Shown: positions 11,840 through 23,700 of the stretch, piece by piece
Layout of the letters: each line of letters opens with the position of its first letter
How positions within the stretch are numbered: the first letter of the stretch is position 1
Assembly (NCBI RefSeq): GCF_029227915.1
Contig: NC_079880.1
Coordinates: 24,612,501 to 24,676,500 of the forward strand
Direction: 5' to 3'
Length of the DNA stretch: 64,000 nt
Origin: Hydractinia symbiolongicarpus
Taxonomy: Eukaryota > Cnidaria > Hydrozoa > Anthoathecata > Hydractiniidae
Position numbers and translations under genes: made by a program
Notes under the pieces: generated by a model
Told to the model about the DNA's origin: nothing
The model's database searches: none
What the model saw: only the letters and a program-made list of their open reading frames with translations

Positions 11840-13061
11840 TTTGCTTGGTGGATACTACCATCATTTTGAGGACTCTGGACAGCCATTTCTATTGTGTCTA
11901 CTGATAAATAAAAATAGCTAGTTTGCTACTGATCTGAATTGATTTGTGAAACTGTTAGCTACAATATAAAGCTGTTTGTAAATTTAGCGCTAGCCAAGTG
12001 TACCTCTCACGAAAAGTGAAAAATATTACAGTCTGGCATTCAAAATTGCCTACAAGAATCCATGGAAAGTGTTAAGTGCAGAAAAAAAGTGTCAAATTGC
12101 AAAAGAGAAGTGTTAAAATACAAAAGAAAACTGTTTGAATCATAGAAGAGATGTGCTGTTGAATTGGAACAGAGGGAGAAGTTAGCCATAGGTAGGGGCT
12201 TTACGGCTGTTAGGCTGTTAAGGGGAGGGAGTATTTGGAGAAAAAACGATATTTTCCCAAGTTCGTAGTCTTATGGAGATTATCCCTAAAACAGACAATA
12301 AAAAACTACTGAAATTTAAGATTAAAACTTCTTGGAAGTGTCTAAATCCAATCCTTATCCACGAGATCAAAAAAGCTGTTCTTGTTTTCATTATGTCCTT
12401 TTGTTGTCATGCTACAAAAACACGAAATAATAATTAACTCTCCTTCGCGCGTGTTTTTCAACATCTTGAAAAAAAGATCATCAAAAAATCACACTAAACA
12501 AATTTTAGTATTGGACTAAACAGAAATTTTGTTGTTGACTTAATTAAAAAAAAAGTTTAACCCTGTTCATGGTAGGCTATTCGGTGGCTCCTAAATGCTA
12601 GGGGAGGGGTGAGTCGTACCGTCCCCTTAACCTCGTTCTGCCCAGGGCGTTTTGTATTTTTAATGACATCGGGTCTGCGCGATAAAAATTTGTTCAAGCT
12701 TCTTTTGCTTATTTTGTTACCCAACCGTCCACAGTCAACTTTAAAACTGGTTTGACTCGTGATCGGTTTCCCGCCCAAGAATATAAATATTCCGCCCACA
12801 CACTCGCCGGTAGGTATGAGCAACTTTAGTGAACTAAGAAAACGATGTGAGAGAGACGCCCACATTTGTTAAATTGGCTTCACATTTAGTTGTCTCTTTT
12901 TCACATCTGCGGTAAAATTAATTACATTTTAGTTTTAATTTAAATATAGCTACTGTCAAACCTCAACACGCGGACTCCCAGGGTTCCTTAAAAAAGTGTC
13001 TGCTGCTTTTACCCAGGTGTCCTCTGCTATATCGCATGTTCACTATGGACAGGTTTGACTA
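11840..13061. other. non-coding stretch
   Basis: No gene recognised. The minus-strand open frame at 12557-12865 has arginine- and proline-rich content without family resemblance. One piece near 12630 (CCTCGTTCTGCCCAGGGC) resembles an end of the 9-bp-duplication TIR family. Confidence 0.4.
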
Positions 13062-13139
13062 CAACCTTATCCCCAGGACTTGTTAGGCTTTTTATATTTG
13101 GCTGTGTAAATATAAAAAAGAGCCATCGGGACGAAGTTA
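13062..13139. mobile_element. TIR MITE with 9-bp target duplication
   Basis: A 78-bp element with ends CAACCTTATCCCCAGGACT and, reversed, TAACTTCGTCCCGATGGCT. Flanks are GTTTGACTA (13053-13061) and GTTTGACTG (13140-13148), a 9-bp duplication with one change. The left arm continues TGTTAGGCTTTTTATATTTG, shared with the element at 52186. Confidence 0.7.
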
Positions 13140-13770
13140 GTTTGACTGTGTATATCCTTGTATGCAAATTAATAAGTTCTTCTTCTTTCATACAACAATA
13201 TTGAAAATAATGTAAATTAAAAATATCAAATATTTTATCCTCTGAAGGCTTTTTTGTCGTAGTGAAATTTGAAAAATTGATGGTTCTTGTATAGTGTTAG
13301 TTAGTGGTGTTAATTTTTCAAACATGGTGTAAAGGTTTATTTGACGCTGCGTGCAATGTTTGGACAAGCAAAATGGAAAAAAATATTGTTGTAAAGGTAA
13401 AGGCTATTACCACTTCTTTCTATTATGGAGCCGTTTCGTCAGAACATCACAAGGCGCAGAACAGCACTAGGCAGAGAGTAGGCATTTATTAGTCAATGAG
13501 CAAGCAACTCTATTGAGTATTCATGATATTGGGGAAGTTCTATCCTCCGTTGTTCAATAAAACCAAACCGTACAGTCTAATGCGAGTTCAAAACGAAGCG
13601 GGGTAACTTGATTCAACACAATTCTTCGAAAGTAAAACGGTCGTGCTTGATAAAGTTGACAGCTACAATTTATAAGATTTAAAATTCATTCTAAATCGTT
13701 CCTCACTCCAATCCTATGCTGTAAAGATGACAGATTAGTCTATCGAGACTATTAAAATCGGCTAAATATA

Positions 13771-13976
13771 CAACCTCGTTCACAAGGCTCTTTTTTCTCT
13801 TTTTCTATGGCTGACGTTGCTCAAAAAAGAAGCTCATGGCGGCAGCTGGTGAAAATAACCATCTCTCGTGGTTATTTATGAAGACGGTCGTTTGTCTTAT
13901 CTATCCGAACATTTACTGCGCAACACTACATAAACAGCCATAAAAAAGTGAAAAAAGAGCCCTGGGAACGAGGTTG
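13771..13976. mobile_element. TIR MITE with perfect 9-bp target duplication
   Basis: A 206-bp element with ends CAACCTCGTTCACAAGGCTC and, reversed, CAACCTCGTTCCCAGGGCTC, both followed by TTTTTTC. It is flanked by CTAAATATA on both sides (13762-13770 and 13977-13985). Nine-base duplications are typical of Mutator-like and a few other superfamilies. No coding sequence. Confidence 0.82.
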
Positions 13977-13985
13977 CTAAATATA

Positions 13986-14719
13986 AATACAATTCAAGTT
14001 GTAACAACTCTAGACCGTAGCAACCCGAGAGAGACGGATCAGAGCAAAATCGTCCCCAGAGTCTCACCATCCCTAAGACGTAGAGCATGCCCCTATAAAA
14101 TTGATCAAAAATACCCTGGGAACGAGGTTGGGATTAGAGTAGAGGCAATCGATTCCTTCACTTTTAATAATTTTTAAACAAAAATTATTTTATTGTTTTA
14201 ATTGACAAAGCTAACAATGAGATTTTATTATAATACGCAAACTCATTTGAAGACGAATACTAAATAGTTTGATTTGAAAAATTTTATGTCTCTTAGGTAA
14301 ACACAATATCATTACTCTTTTGAAGCCATTTTGTTACTTACCACCTAGCATTTTGTTGAAGGGAAATTTTTTAACCCAGGAAGAAAGTTTTTTTGACTTA
14401 GGCAAATCTTCCCAAAACTGTGCACCAGCATTGAAAACATTTTCGCTTATCTTATTAAATGGGTTAAAAAAAATTTTTTTATCCCACGAAGCAAGCATGT
14501 TTTTTATTTACAATCATGTTGAGTTTATACTGTATATCATAATCAATTACCGAAACTCAAATTTTATCTAGGGTTATTTCTCCTTAATAACAAATAATTG
14601 TATACAAGGACAATAATTTGTTTCAGTTGCATAAGCAGTCGGCAACAACTTTGAGTTACTTTTGTGACATAAAGCAATTCTCCGTGATCCTAAAACCTTA
14701 GCATTTGCTTTTCTTCATT
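13986..14719. other. non-coding stretch
   Basis: Contains a solitary end of the CAACCTCGT family near 14108-14130 (ACCCTGGGAACGAGGTTG) and AT-rich sequence. No gene supported. Confidence 0.4.
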
Positions 14720-15655
14720 GAATTTCCGCGCCCGAAGGCGTAGGAAATTCTTTAAAACCGTCGTTTTTTTTCTTTTGGAGCATTTTTTGAGAAAAAATCG
14801 ACCCTGGGATTACACGTTCCTCCGTCACAGATGTAAACTTCGCACCCAAGCTCCCCAACTACTGGGAACTCATCTAAATGATGTTTCAGGACAAAATTAG
14901 TATTTGTTTTCAACAAAATTTGGCACAGTTAACAAAAAAAGTATGCTGAACATAATGGTGACATAATAATTTTGATTTTTTGCCCCCTTAAATGTCATTT
15001 TAGGACAAAATTGGTCCAAAAATTAAAACTACTTTATTTTCAACAAAAATTGGCAAAGTTAACAAAAAAAGTATGGTGAACATAATGGTGACATCGAAAT
15101 TTTGATTTTTGTCACCTAAATGCCATTTTAGGCCAAAATTAATCCAAAAATTAAAACCATTTTATTTTTGGCTAAATCTGGCACAGTTAACAAATAAAGT
15201 ATGCTGAAAATGATGATGGTACAAAAGTTTGATTTTTGTCACCTAAATGTCATTTTAGGCCAAAATTTAACCAAAAATTAAAACTGCTTTATTTTCGACA
15301 AAAATTGGCACAGTTAATAAAAAAAATATGCTGAAAATGATGGTCACAGCAAAATTTTGATTTTTTGTCAACTAAATGCCGTTTAAGACCATAAACGTTT
15401 CAATCGCAAGACTTACCATGAATGTTAGGCTGTATTTTTTGTTAGCAATTTATTTTAAAATGTGAGTTTATTATGACACGTTTCGTTTTGTTTGCGTTTG
15501 TTGTAAGATATAATGTCACTTGTGTGCTTTATCTTCAGAGGTTCATGCACCAAACCTCCTCGAATGTTTGGCACAATAACACAACGAATTAGCAGGTTTT
15601 CATCAAATATTTTGGTAGCGAGCGGAAATTCTTAGAGCCCCCAGGGCTTCTTGTT
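14720..15655 (+). mobile_element. satellite-bearing repeat element, copy A
   Basis: About 0.94 kb, nearly the same as 58308-59225. It starts with GAATTTCCGCGCCC and carries GCGAGCGGAAATTC near the right end, giving imperfect terminal inverted repeats, then a common tail TTAGAGCCCCCAGGGCTTCT. The first 35 bases also fold back on themselves. The centre (14876-15374) is four copies of a 115-129 bp tandem unit containing AAATGTCATTTTAGGCCAAA and TTTGGCACAGTTAACAAA. No protein is encoded. Confidence 0.8.
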
Positions 15656-16923
15656 GTGGTTTGACATGATCACGAAATTCTAACTTCCATGCATTGCACC
15701 ACGGCGTTCTTCGGGGTAAAAGAGCATGGAAAATGATTTGTTTGGGGACCGTGGATTTTCTCTTTTTTTACGCTCTTCCTGCGACCTTACAACGTGCCTG
15801 CGACACTAAAACAAATAAATTAGATTTTACGCGGGTGAGTATGGCCTTAGATTCGAAAACATTATCATTTTTGAAAGGAGATGTATGTGCGTAGGAGAAT
15901 TTTTTGTAAAGCTCGAACTGAGAAGGTCACCGCTTCATCACAGATTGATTGCTCTTTTTCCAAAGTATTATAATTTAATTTCCCCCTTTCTTGGCATTTA
16001 TGTATCCAGTCAGTAACTAGCTAGTGTATTTCCTTTCATATATAGCAGGGAACTTAAGCTGTTTAATGCAAAAAATTTGGAACATTAATCCTTTGAAAAG
16101 TAATTGTTAAGCTTTATAGCCTGAGGGTAGCTATAGTTAGCCAGCTATAAAAAAATATTTTACTGCAAAACGGGCTACATCATATAGCGTTGTAGCCAGT
16201 TCTTTAGCTGCAAGATAGATAGAATGATATAGATGTGCAACACAGAAGTAGGGTTGTTTTGCAAGTTATACACCATTGCGTAGAGTGCTTTCCAAATACG
16301 AAAACTAGAACACAATTATAAAAGCCGAGCTTCATTTAAACTGGTGTATTATAGCACAAGTATCACTCGATTATGGTAAACAAATATGGCAAAATAAAAA
16401 TTCCTGAAACACAGGATGTATGGTTTGTAGGTTGAGCCTATACTGAGACTGATATTGGTGTTCCTATGCGGAATGGAGAATTGAAATTATCATCCTGACC
16501 TACCTACCTTGCTTAACAGTGTCACTTGTGACAATCTGGGATTATAGCCTCTCTTAGATGGATTTAATGTTTACCTTTTGATGGGATTCTTCTGCATGTG
16601 CGAAAAATATATTAAAAAAGGGAAAGCTGTAGGCAATAAAATGCAGACCTTAAGGTGTAGAAATTTATATTATGATTAAAAATGTTCCTGCTGTGACCAG
16701 TAGAATGAGCATACCTAAAACATACATTTTCTATTTTAAACCTCATCCCTCTTTAGAGCTTATATATGCACAGTGAGGCATGATATTTCAATTTATTGTT
16801 ATCTTTGTAATCAGTCATTAAATTCCAAAACAAGCCTGTATTAGTATGACACTAGAAGAATATTAGGCAAAAATTTTCTTCACCACATGTGCTCTCCTTC
16901 ATAGATCCTCTTTTTTAATTTGC
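15656..16923. other. non-coding stretch
   Basis: AT-rich sequence between two transposons. No gene, RNA or repeat that I can support. Confidence 0.4.
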
Positions 16924-18226
16924 TTAGAGTAGAATTAAGGTCAAAAATCAACTTTTTTGATTTTTTTGTTATAAGTTCATTCATACCATAAAATAAAAAT
17001 GTTACAAAAAATTATGCATTTTTATTAGTTTTTGAGGGAGATATGAGGTTACAAAGTCATTTGGTGATGACGTCAGAAGTGCCAGTGCAGCTGAAGCGCA
17101 CAAAACACAAAGTCAAAAGTTTATATTGAAGTGCAGCACGGCAGAAGGATGTCTGAAAAGCAGAAATATTGAATGCTTGGTGTGTTTGCTAGGATTTGTC
17201 TTTCACCTAACATTTGTATTTTTTATTTGCATTTTTTTAATATATCTTCTGAATCAGGCAATCGGATTTTTCTTACTAAACTCAAGCGAATGAATTAAGA
17301 AAGAATAATGTGAAAGACCAGAAACTTCTACAATAGATACAAAGAAACAAATATTTAGTAGATTTGTAACAGACACTTAGTAAAGTTATTTATTTTCTTA
17401 TATATATTTACATCTTTACACGATTTTATGATAAGAAACCGAACTATTACAATTCTTCATCCATAAATTTCTTTGAAACTTGTATAACTATCTGTCGGTG
17501 ATGGAAATTCTCTGTGATGTCTAATAATGACGCACAAAGGAATGACAATCCTTTTCCCACATCCGAGTCTTTCATAATGATGGACCCAGGCAGAATTTTG
17601 GCTATAGGCAATGAATCTATAATTCCTAATAAAAATGTGTAGCACCGTTGACAGTAATAAAATACTTTCAGATATGGGTATTTTGAGGCATAATGTGTCA
17701 AAGTCGCGATGTTTTGTTATGCATCCAGAATCAAGTTTATCACCAAGTTAAGTTTCATATTCTGTACAGCATTTACAATTTATAAATGTCGGCATAATCG
17801 TACAAGATTTACATTTGCACTAAAACAGATTTTCTGTCTTACTTGAGTTAAACTTGTCTTCGTCGTCGCTATCGTCACTGCTAGAAAAAACCTTCTTTTC
17901 TACGGTTCTTCTTCGCTATATTCGTGCTCTCCAACATATCCACCCAAATAATCTTTATTACTAGCAACGGAACTATCAGACCTATCTTCACAAATATCAT
18001 CAAAAGAGCATGTCACTGTTAGGAAGCCAGCGTTGAAAGAATGTTTAAACCTGCAGCTTGAAACTGTCTCGCACTAATAATGACGTCACATTTTTAATCA
18101 TGTACCATTGAAAACCTACTAATTTACAGCTATATATAAACATTTAAGAATTTTATGTGTGTCAATACACTCAGGAAGATAAAACACTCATTTTAAGGGT
18201 TATTTTTTATCTCAATTCTCCTTTAA
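16924..18226. mobile_element. TTAA-type DNA transposon carrying a P2X7-C-terminal-like gene
   Basis: The ends align as inverted repeats: left TTAGAGTAGAATTAAGGTCA, right (reversed) TTAAAGGAGAATTGAGATAA, both followed by AAAAT(C/A)A. If the outer TTAG/TTAA is the target site, this is a Kolobok- or piggyBac-type insertion. Subterminal TGACGTCA palindromes lie near both ends (about 17066 and 18081). A dead minus-strand gene fills the middle (17457-18050). Confidence 0.55.
17457..18050 (-). pseudogene. P2X7 C-terminal (ballast)-like domain gene, broken
   Basis: The minus-strand reading shows an acidic Ser/Asp-rich N-terminal part (SSSDDSDDEDKFNSS), a cysteine cluster CKCKSCTIMPT followed by CKCC, then CITKHRDFDTLCL, and an ending RFIAYSQNS, LGCGKRIVIPLCVI, EFPSPTDSYTSFKE. 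This order matches the cytoplasmic C-terminal domain of P2X7, also known as a stand-alone protein in many invertebrates (CxC...MPT...CC...CIT.H..F...CL...R.IAYRQ...LG...R..IP.C....IR..FP...YTGF). It is inactivated: in-frame stops at 17820-17822 and 17748-17750, and a frameshift near 17905-17915. It sits between transposon inverted repeats, so it was probably transposon cargo rather than a host receptor gene. Confidence 0.68.
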
Positions 18227-18418
18227 CCAAGATTCCCAATGTCATGCCTACTTTTGGAACAAAAACATTGACTGCTTTAAACATTCTTTAAAGCAGTAAC
18301 TAAGTACATCAGGGACAAGTAGCAAGCATTGCAACGCTTTTAAATTGCCCTTAGAAATAATTAAAATAGATCCACATTGAAATGAACACATAACAAAATT
18401 ATCATGTAAAACATGCAA

Positions 18419-18755
18419 CTAGGATGTTTCAGCTGATTCCTTTCTTCTCAAATACAATTTTGCGAACATGCCGATAAATAGGACAGGTATTACACCTGTC
18501 CTCTTTACTGCAGAATTGCCAGATTGACGCAAGAGCTGTTTGGTTAGATATTCATGTAATACGGTTGGTATACGATAGTGTTTATGAGGGCGTAGCAACA
18601 TTAGCCTTGACCCCTTAGGGGTGATATGGCACATTTATTTTTTGTTGTTGTACCTTTGCACGCTGATCTTGTGGTGTAAAAGAACTAGTGTCGTAAACAA
18701 CACTTTGTAATGCGTCTAAATTTGGTTTAGGAATCCTATATTCAGTATATTATAT
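18419..18755 (-). pseudogene. frameshifted coding remnant, unrecognised
   Basis: On the minus strand, from about 18749, a frame opens after a possible acceptor and reads IPKPNLDALQSVVYDTSSF. It reaches a stop in CCC-TAA near 18610, while a second frame opens through the same place and continues to a stop at 18419, with GVIPVLFIGMFAKLYLRRK near its end. The two frames overlap at NVPYHP / HITPKG, which suggests a one-base frameshift in a decayed gene, or an intron that I cannot place. I do not recognise the protein. A SINE tail lies immediately upstream. Confidence 0.35.
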
Positions 18756-18784
18756 CATTCTTTAAAGTGTTCAAGGCTTGCATT

Positions 18785-18838
18785 GCTTTAGTAGACATTT
18801 GATATTTGTGAGGATAGCCATGTAAAATATGCACATCT
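18785..18838 (+). mobile_element. SINE 3' fragment
   Basis: TGTGAGGATAGCCATGTAAA and the following ATATGCACAT match the 3' tail of the SINE at 36859-37045 with one mismatch in that 30-base core. The tRNA-derived head is missing, as expected for a 5'-truncated insertion. Confidence 0.65.
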
Positions 18839-19053
18839 ATCTATCTTAATCAGGGGAAGAATACTTTAAAGGGTATTAAAACGTTGGTACCTGGATAACT
18901 AGAGCTCTAACAAAATTGTATATTTACAGACCCTGGCTTCATTTACGAAGGTGAATTAATCAATTTTTGTGGCTCAGTTGTTATCCAAAGAGGTTAACTG
19001 GGCTGTCAAAAAATTAATATATATATATCTCCTAGGTGCGGAACGCCTAATTA

Positions 19054-19056
<3 letters not shown>

Positions 19057-19121
<65 letters not shown>
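19057..19121. repeat. (TA)n microsatellite
   Basis: An uninterrupted run of about 32 TA units. A shorter AT run sits just upstream (19018-19028), separated by CTCCTAGGTGCGGAACGCCT. Confidence 0.95.
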
Positions 19122-19123
<2 letters not shown>

Positions 19124-20742
19124 CAAGGGTTTTTAGAACAAAACATTGCTTCACGATTTGGTGTCTTTAGAATAACATTAAAAGTATGACACATTTACTT
19201 TTTAGGTATGACATGCTAAAACCTGAAGAAATTATCTATGTATTCAGCATGAAAAACAATTGTTATTTTTTAAGGTAAAAGATTAATTGTCTGTCATTTT
19301 GAAACATAACGCACTTCATAAAAGTTCATGTTTGTTTGTAATATCATATCCTTATTAGTTTATTAGTAACTGGTACTGCACTGTGTAGTAAAATTTTCAG
19401 ATATTTATTCTATACAGGTATGCTCTTTTTATTAATTTAAATTAAAATATCAAGCAAATACAGTTTATTACATTGAAAAGCACTTTAAAGGAGCTTTATG
19501 AATAAAAAAGAAAGCATCTGAAATGTAATTGATTATATTTTTACTTTTAAGTACTCTCACTATACATGCGTATTAGTTTGAACAAAATCTAATTATATAT
19601 ACATGCTGCGTCCAACCGTAGCAAAAAAGTAAGAAGATTGAGATCAATAATGAGAGTATTTATGTTTGTTTTTTACACATACATTTGGAAATATTTTTAA
19701 CGTTGTTGTTTTTTGTTGTTTATATGCTTGATTCCTTAAGTGTCTTTCAGCTTTCATGGTTATTATTGCATGATACAAGCTGATTTACATAAAACCATGC
19801 TTCAGTTTTCATAGCTTATGTTCGCAAGATTTTTAGTTCCAAAGTTGCATAAGGTATAGTTTTATGGTAAAAATGAAAGCTTACTCAAACTCTCACAGAA
19901 AAAGCTTTGATCAAACAAGAACAACAAGTATCTGAATTAACTAAAGCTAAACTAACAAATAATATTAATCTTTAGAGTGCTATACGATGCCTTATTAACT
20001 GATAGCTATTTTCAACCTGTTTATATGGGAAATCCACAGCTAATTGGTTAAAAAACCTCAACAACATACTTTATACAGCAAGGTATAACTTTTAACATCA
20101 TAGCAACTAATGGTAGCTATAAATGCAAACAAATAACATTGCTGGCGATGCATACAGACTAAAAAAAATAAGTTGTAGTAGATCCAAAATCTTGGATCGC
20201 ACCACCAAGTAATACAGCAAGAAATGTTGATAATTTTAAATTTATCAATTAATAAATACAGTATAAATTTGATAATATTTAATAAAACTTCCTAGTATGG
20301 ATAAGAGTTTATATTGTATTAATACTAACTCCTTTTTTCTATTGATTGTCTTTATATACCTTTTGATTAGCTGTAATTACTTCAACTTTGACTTTATTTT
20401 ATGCTTTTACTCATTGATTATGTATAGCTTATTGTGTGGTTTCGCTTTCATAAGTTTATTAAAGTTTTTTTGCTGCATTTATGTTTTAGCATGTGTAAAT
20501 GATTTTTGTTTATTTTTGGTTTGGATTTGTTTCTAAATTCAACATTGCATCTATGATAACAAACTTGCTTATTATTATATTTTTTATTTATTTCATTAAT
20601 GCATTTCTTCATTATTAATATATATAATGTTTTAATTTTTTAAGATTGCCATTAAAAATTAGAGAATAAAAATTATGGATATATGGTGATGATTTTTTTG
20701 TAAAGTGTATGCAATTTATTAGTGTATCAAAATCTAAAAGAA
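19122..20742. other. upstream region of the tandem-PH gene
   Basis: AT-rich with no gene supported. The 20297-20536 open frame is a Phe/Leu-rich translation of T-rich DNA. The promoter or a 5' UTR exon of the tandem-PH gene probably lies here; a possible acceptor (TTATTAG at 20716-20722) precedes its first coding ATG. Confidence 0.4.
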
Positions 20743-23700
20743 ATGGCTGTTGTCAGAGGTTCAGTTCAATATGATCAAATTACAAGTCAAGAATTATTTG
20801 ATTCTTTCATGGATATTGTTTTAACGCATGGTGATGATGATAACAATGGCCAAATTCAACTTCACACCACCAACAATGGTTTTAACGAGTTACATCACAA
20901 AGTAGGAAATAAGTTACCTGCTGTAGGATTAGATAAATCGCATAAAGATAATACTAGTATTGACAAAAGCTCAAACTCTGCTGCCTACATCGAGGACAGT
21001 TCTAGACCTTATCCTCTTCTAGTAAAAATGGGGGAACCAATATATGAGAGTTGTGGAGATCAATTAAACGGTAATTCAGAAAAGAAGAGCACTTCAGAGA
21101 TTGGAAGTAATGCAGAGAAAACTAATTCTGCTGTTGAAGCAAGTTATGCTGTTGTGAATAAAAATAGAATAGGAAAGCCACGACACTCTGAAGTTCATGT
21201 ATTAAGGGAGGTTAAGGTAGATGATAGTAAAAGCAATGTTGTGAGTGAAATTCCAATGGCCAAAACTAACGTTGAAACAGGACTAGAAAATAACTCCAGC
21301 ATTAATAAAGTGTCAACTCCAAATGATGTTGATAACAATAAGCAACTGATGTCACAAACAAAAAGTTCCACTGTCAATGAAGATGGTAACTATGATGAGG
21401 TTGAGATACCAAAATACAATCCTGCATCTTCCAATCAAAATATTGCTGACTTATATGCTGTGGTGGACAAACATAAACAAACAGATAAGATTATCTATGC
21501 AGATATTAATTCAGTTATTACTAATAACTCTAGTGTTTCAATGCAACCTAGTAATACCCAATATACTGAAGTGGTAATTGCAGACAACCAAACTGTGTCG
21601 GATTATGAATCAATCAGTGAATTGACGCAGTTGAGCAATCTAGATGAGAATAAACCTGCAGACACCACTGCTAAAGAAACTGTTTACAATGCTGAGGAAA
21701 TAGCGTATAGTGGGAAACGGTTACATACAGCTGGGCAAAATGAAATGTTCTCAAATATAGCAAGTACTATAGACAGGGGAAATACACAATTGTCTCCGAG
21801 GAGTGTGAGTACAAGTGCAAAAGAAAAGCGTGGTTTCTTTGGTTTTGGCCACAAAAAGCATAACTCCGAGGATTATGGCACAGAGTAAGTCTTCTTTATG
21901 TTCTACTCTGAGTTTTGTATTTTCTTATTTTTCCAGAAGTACTCACATGAAATAACAAAAGACAGTCTTCATGTGTAACCATCTTTCTGAATGTTACATG
22001 GTTTCTGGCAAATGTAATGATGGCCAAAATTACTGTTTGATTTCAGCCTTTGTTTACATTAATTAATTTCCACCAAATGTTTGTGAATTTCTCTAATTTT
22101 CACCATATTCATGAAAATTTGTCTATATATTTAAAAAATTTCAATCTTTCTCTATATATTCACTAAAATTAATTGTTGCAATTTTTTTATTTCTGAAATT
22201 ATTTTATTATTTTCTCAGTAAATATTCTTTCTTGTAATATCTGATAAAAATAATTTTCAGCCTCTGAGCAATTTCAACAAAAGGCTACTTTAACTCAATA
22301 AACAGGCCGAACAGTTGAAATTGAGAAAAGTTCTAGTAGATTTAAAAAAAACATTAAAATGATTCATTTGCGAAAAACAATCTTTGCAAAATTATCTCAA
22401 AAATGATTGATTAGCATAAATCTATATTTGCAAAATGTCATCTATAACTCTATAAATCAACAAGGCTGACTAAGATAATATTAGTAATTGCCACTCCCTA
22501 AGCATTCATATCTTAAGAAAGTTGAACAGAAACAGTAAATGCTCAGTGAATGAAACTTTATATAACGCATAACATTAAAAAAGTTGATTTTATAACGTGT
22601 CATTAGTTCCATGTTGGCATGATAATTGCATTGCAGAAATTATAGGTTTAAACTAACATGTTGTTAACCAGAAAAATCTTTAAAGTGAAAGCCACTGTAT
22701 GTTTTTTTTTAATTTTCCCAACCCTATCCTGGCCCAAAAAGATATGTCTTGTGCAACGAAAGGTAAACAGTGTCAAAAAACAGTAAGACATGCACAGTTT
22801 CTCTGTTTGTGTATGTTGCTTTCAATACAAGCGCTATGAATAAAAAATATGTGTATGGTAGATATACTTAATACTCGAAAAAAAAGCCAACTCCTAAAAC
22901 AAACAAGTCTAAAAATTTGGTTATAATGCCTGAAGTTTTTTTATCTTTCGTAATACCTGGTGTATAGCTTATGTGCAAGTGCTGCCCAAGCTTTCTGTAA
23001 AATTTTTTTTTTTGCTAACAAACCAGAACTGGAATTTTTATGGTCTGTGTAAATTTCTTTCTGTGCTTTGGAATTTTTTTATTTTTAAGAAACACAAGTT
23101 TATAAAGCTAGAGGCTAAAAACTTAAACAACATTTAAAAAAATATTTCTATTGTGATGGTACAGAACAGAACGAGAAAGACTTTCTAAATTATCAAAGAT
23201 AGACAAATCGACAGGTCAGAGATTATCAAACATGGTAATAGAAAAATAACTAGAAGGAAAGAAAGCTTGTTAAAAGCTCAGAATGCTTGAAAAATTAAAG
23301 AAGCATTCCAACAATAATAAGCCGGTCTTGCAAAACTAGTTCCTTAAAAATAAACCTGTATATGCATATACACGTCTTTTATATAAGAACACCGTTTTTT
23401 AACCTGAGCCTCAATTTTCTAAACGAAATCCTTTGATAAATAACTAAGATCTTTAAATGAGAGCATTTTTATTGGGGGAAAAAGTTTGGTTATTTTTAGG
23501 ATAAAATTTTGTTAGGATGTATATGTGACTGGAAAAAAGAAACTTTATTGTGTTGTGTTTTAAAACTATGGTTTTTTAGTAACTGTAATTAAGGTCTCCA
23601 AAAATTGATTCTTAACACGTTGCTGAGGGTGGAGGATTTGTTAAAATTTTGTTAAGATTTATAGGTTTTTAAGGCTTTTTTTCTTCTACAAAATTTTCTT

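Noticed and set aside
12557-12865. 102-codon minus-strand frame
   Set aside because: No family resemblance, no splice context; part of it overlaps a decayed MITE end.
20297-20536. 79-codon hydrophobic frame upstream of the tandem-PH gene
   Set aside because: Phe/Leu/Cys-rich translation of T-rich DNA with no family or splice support.
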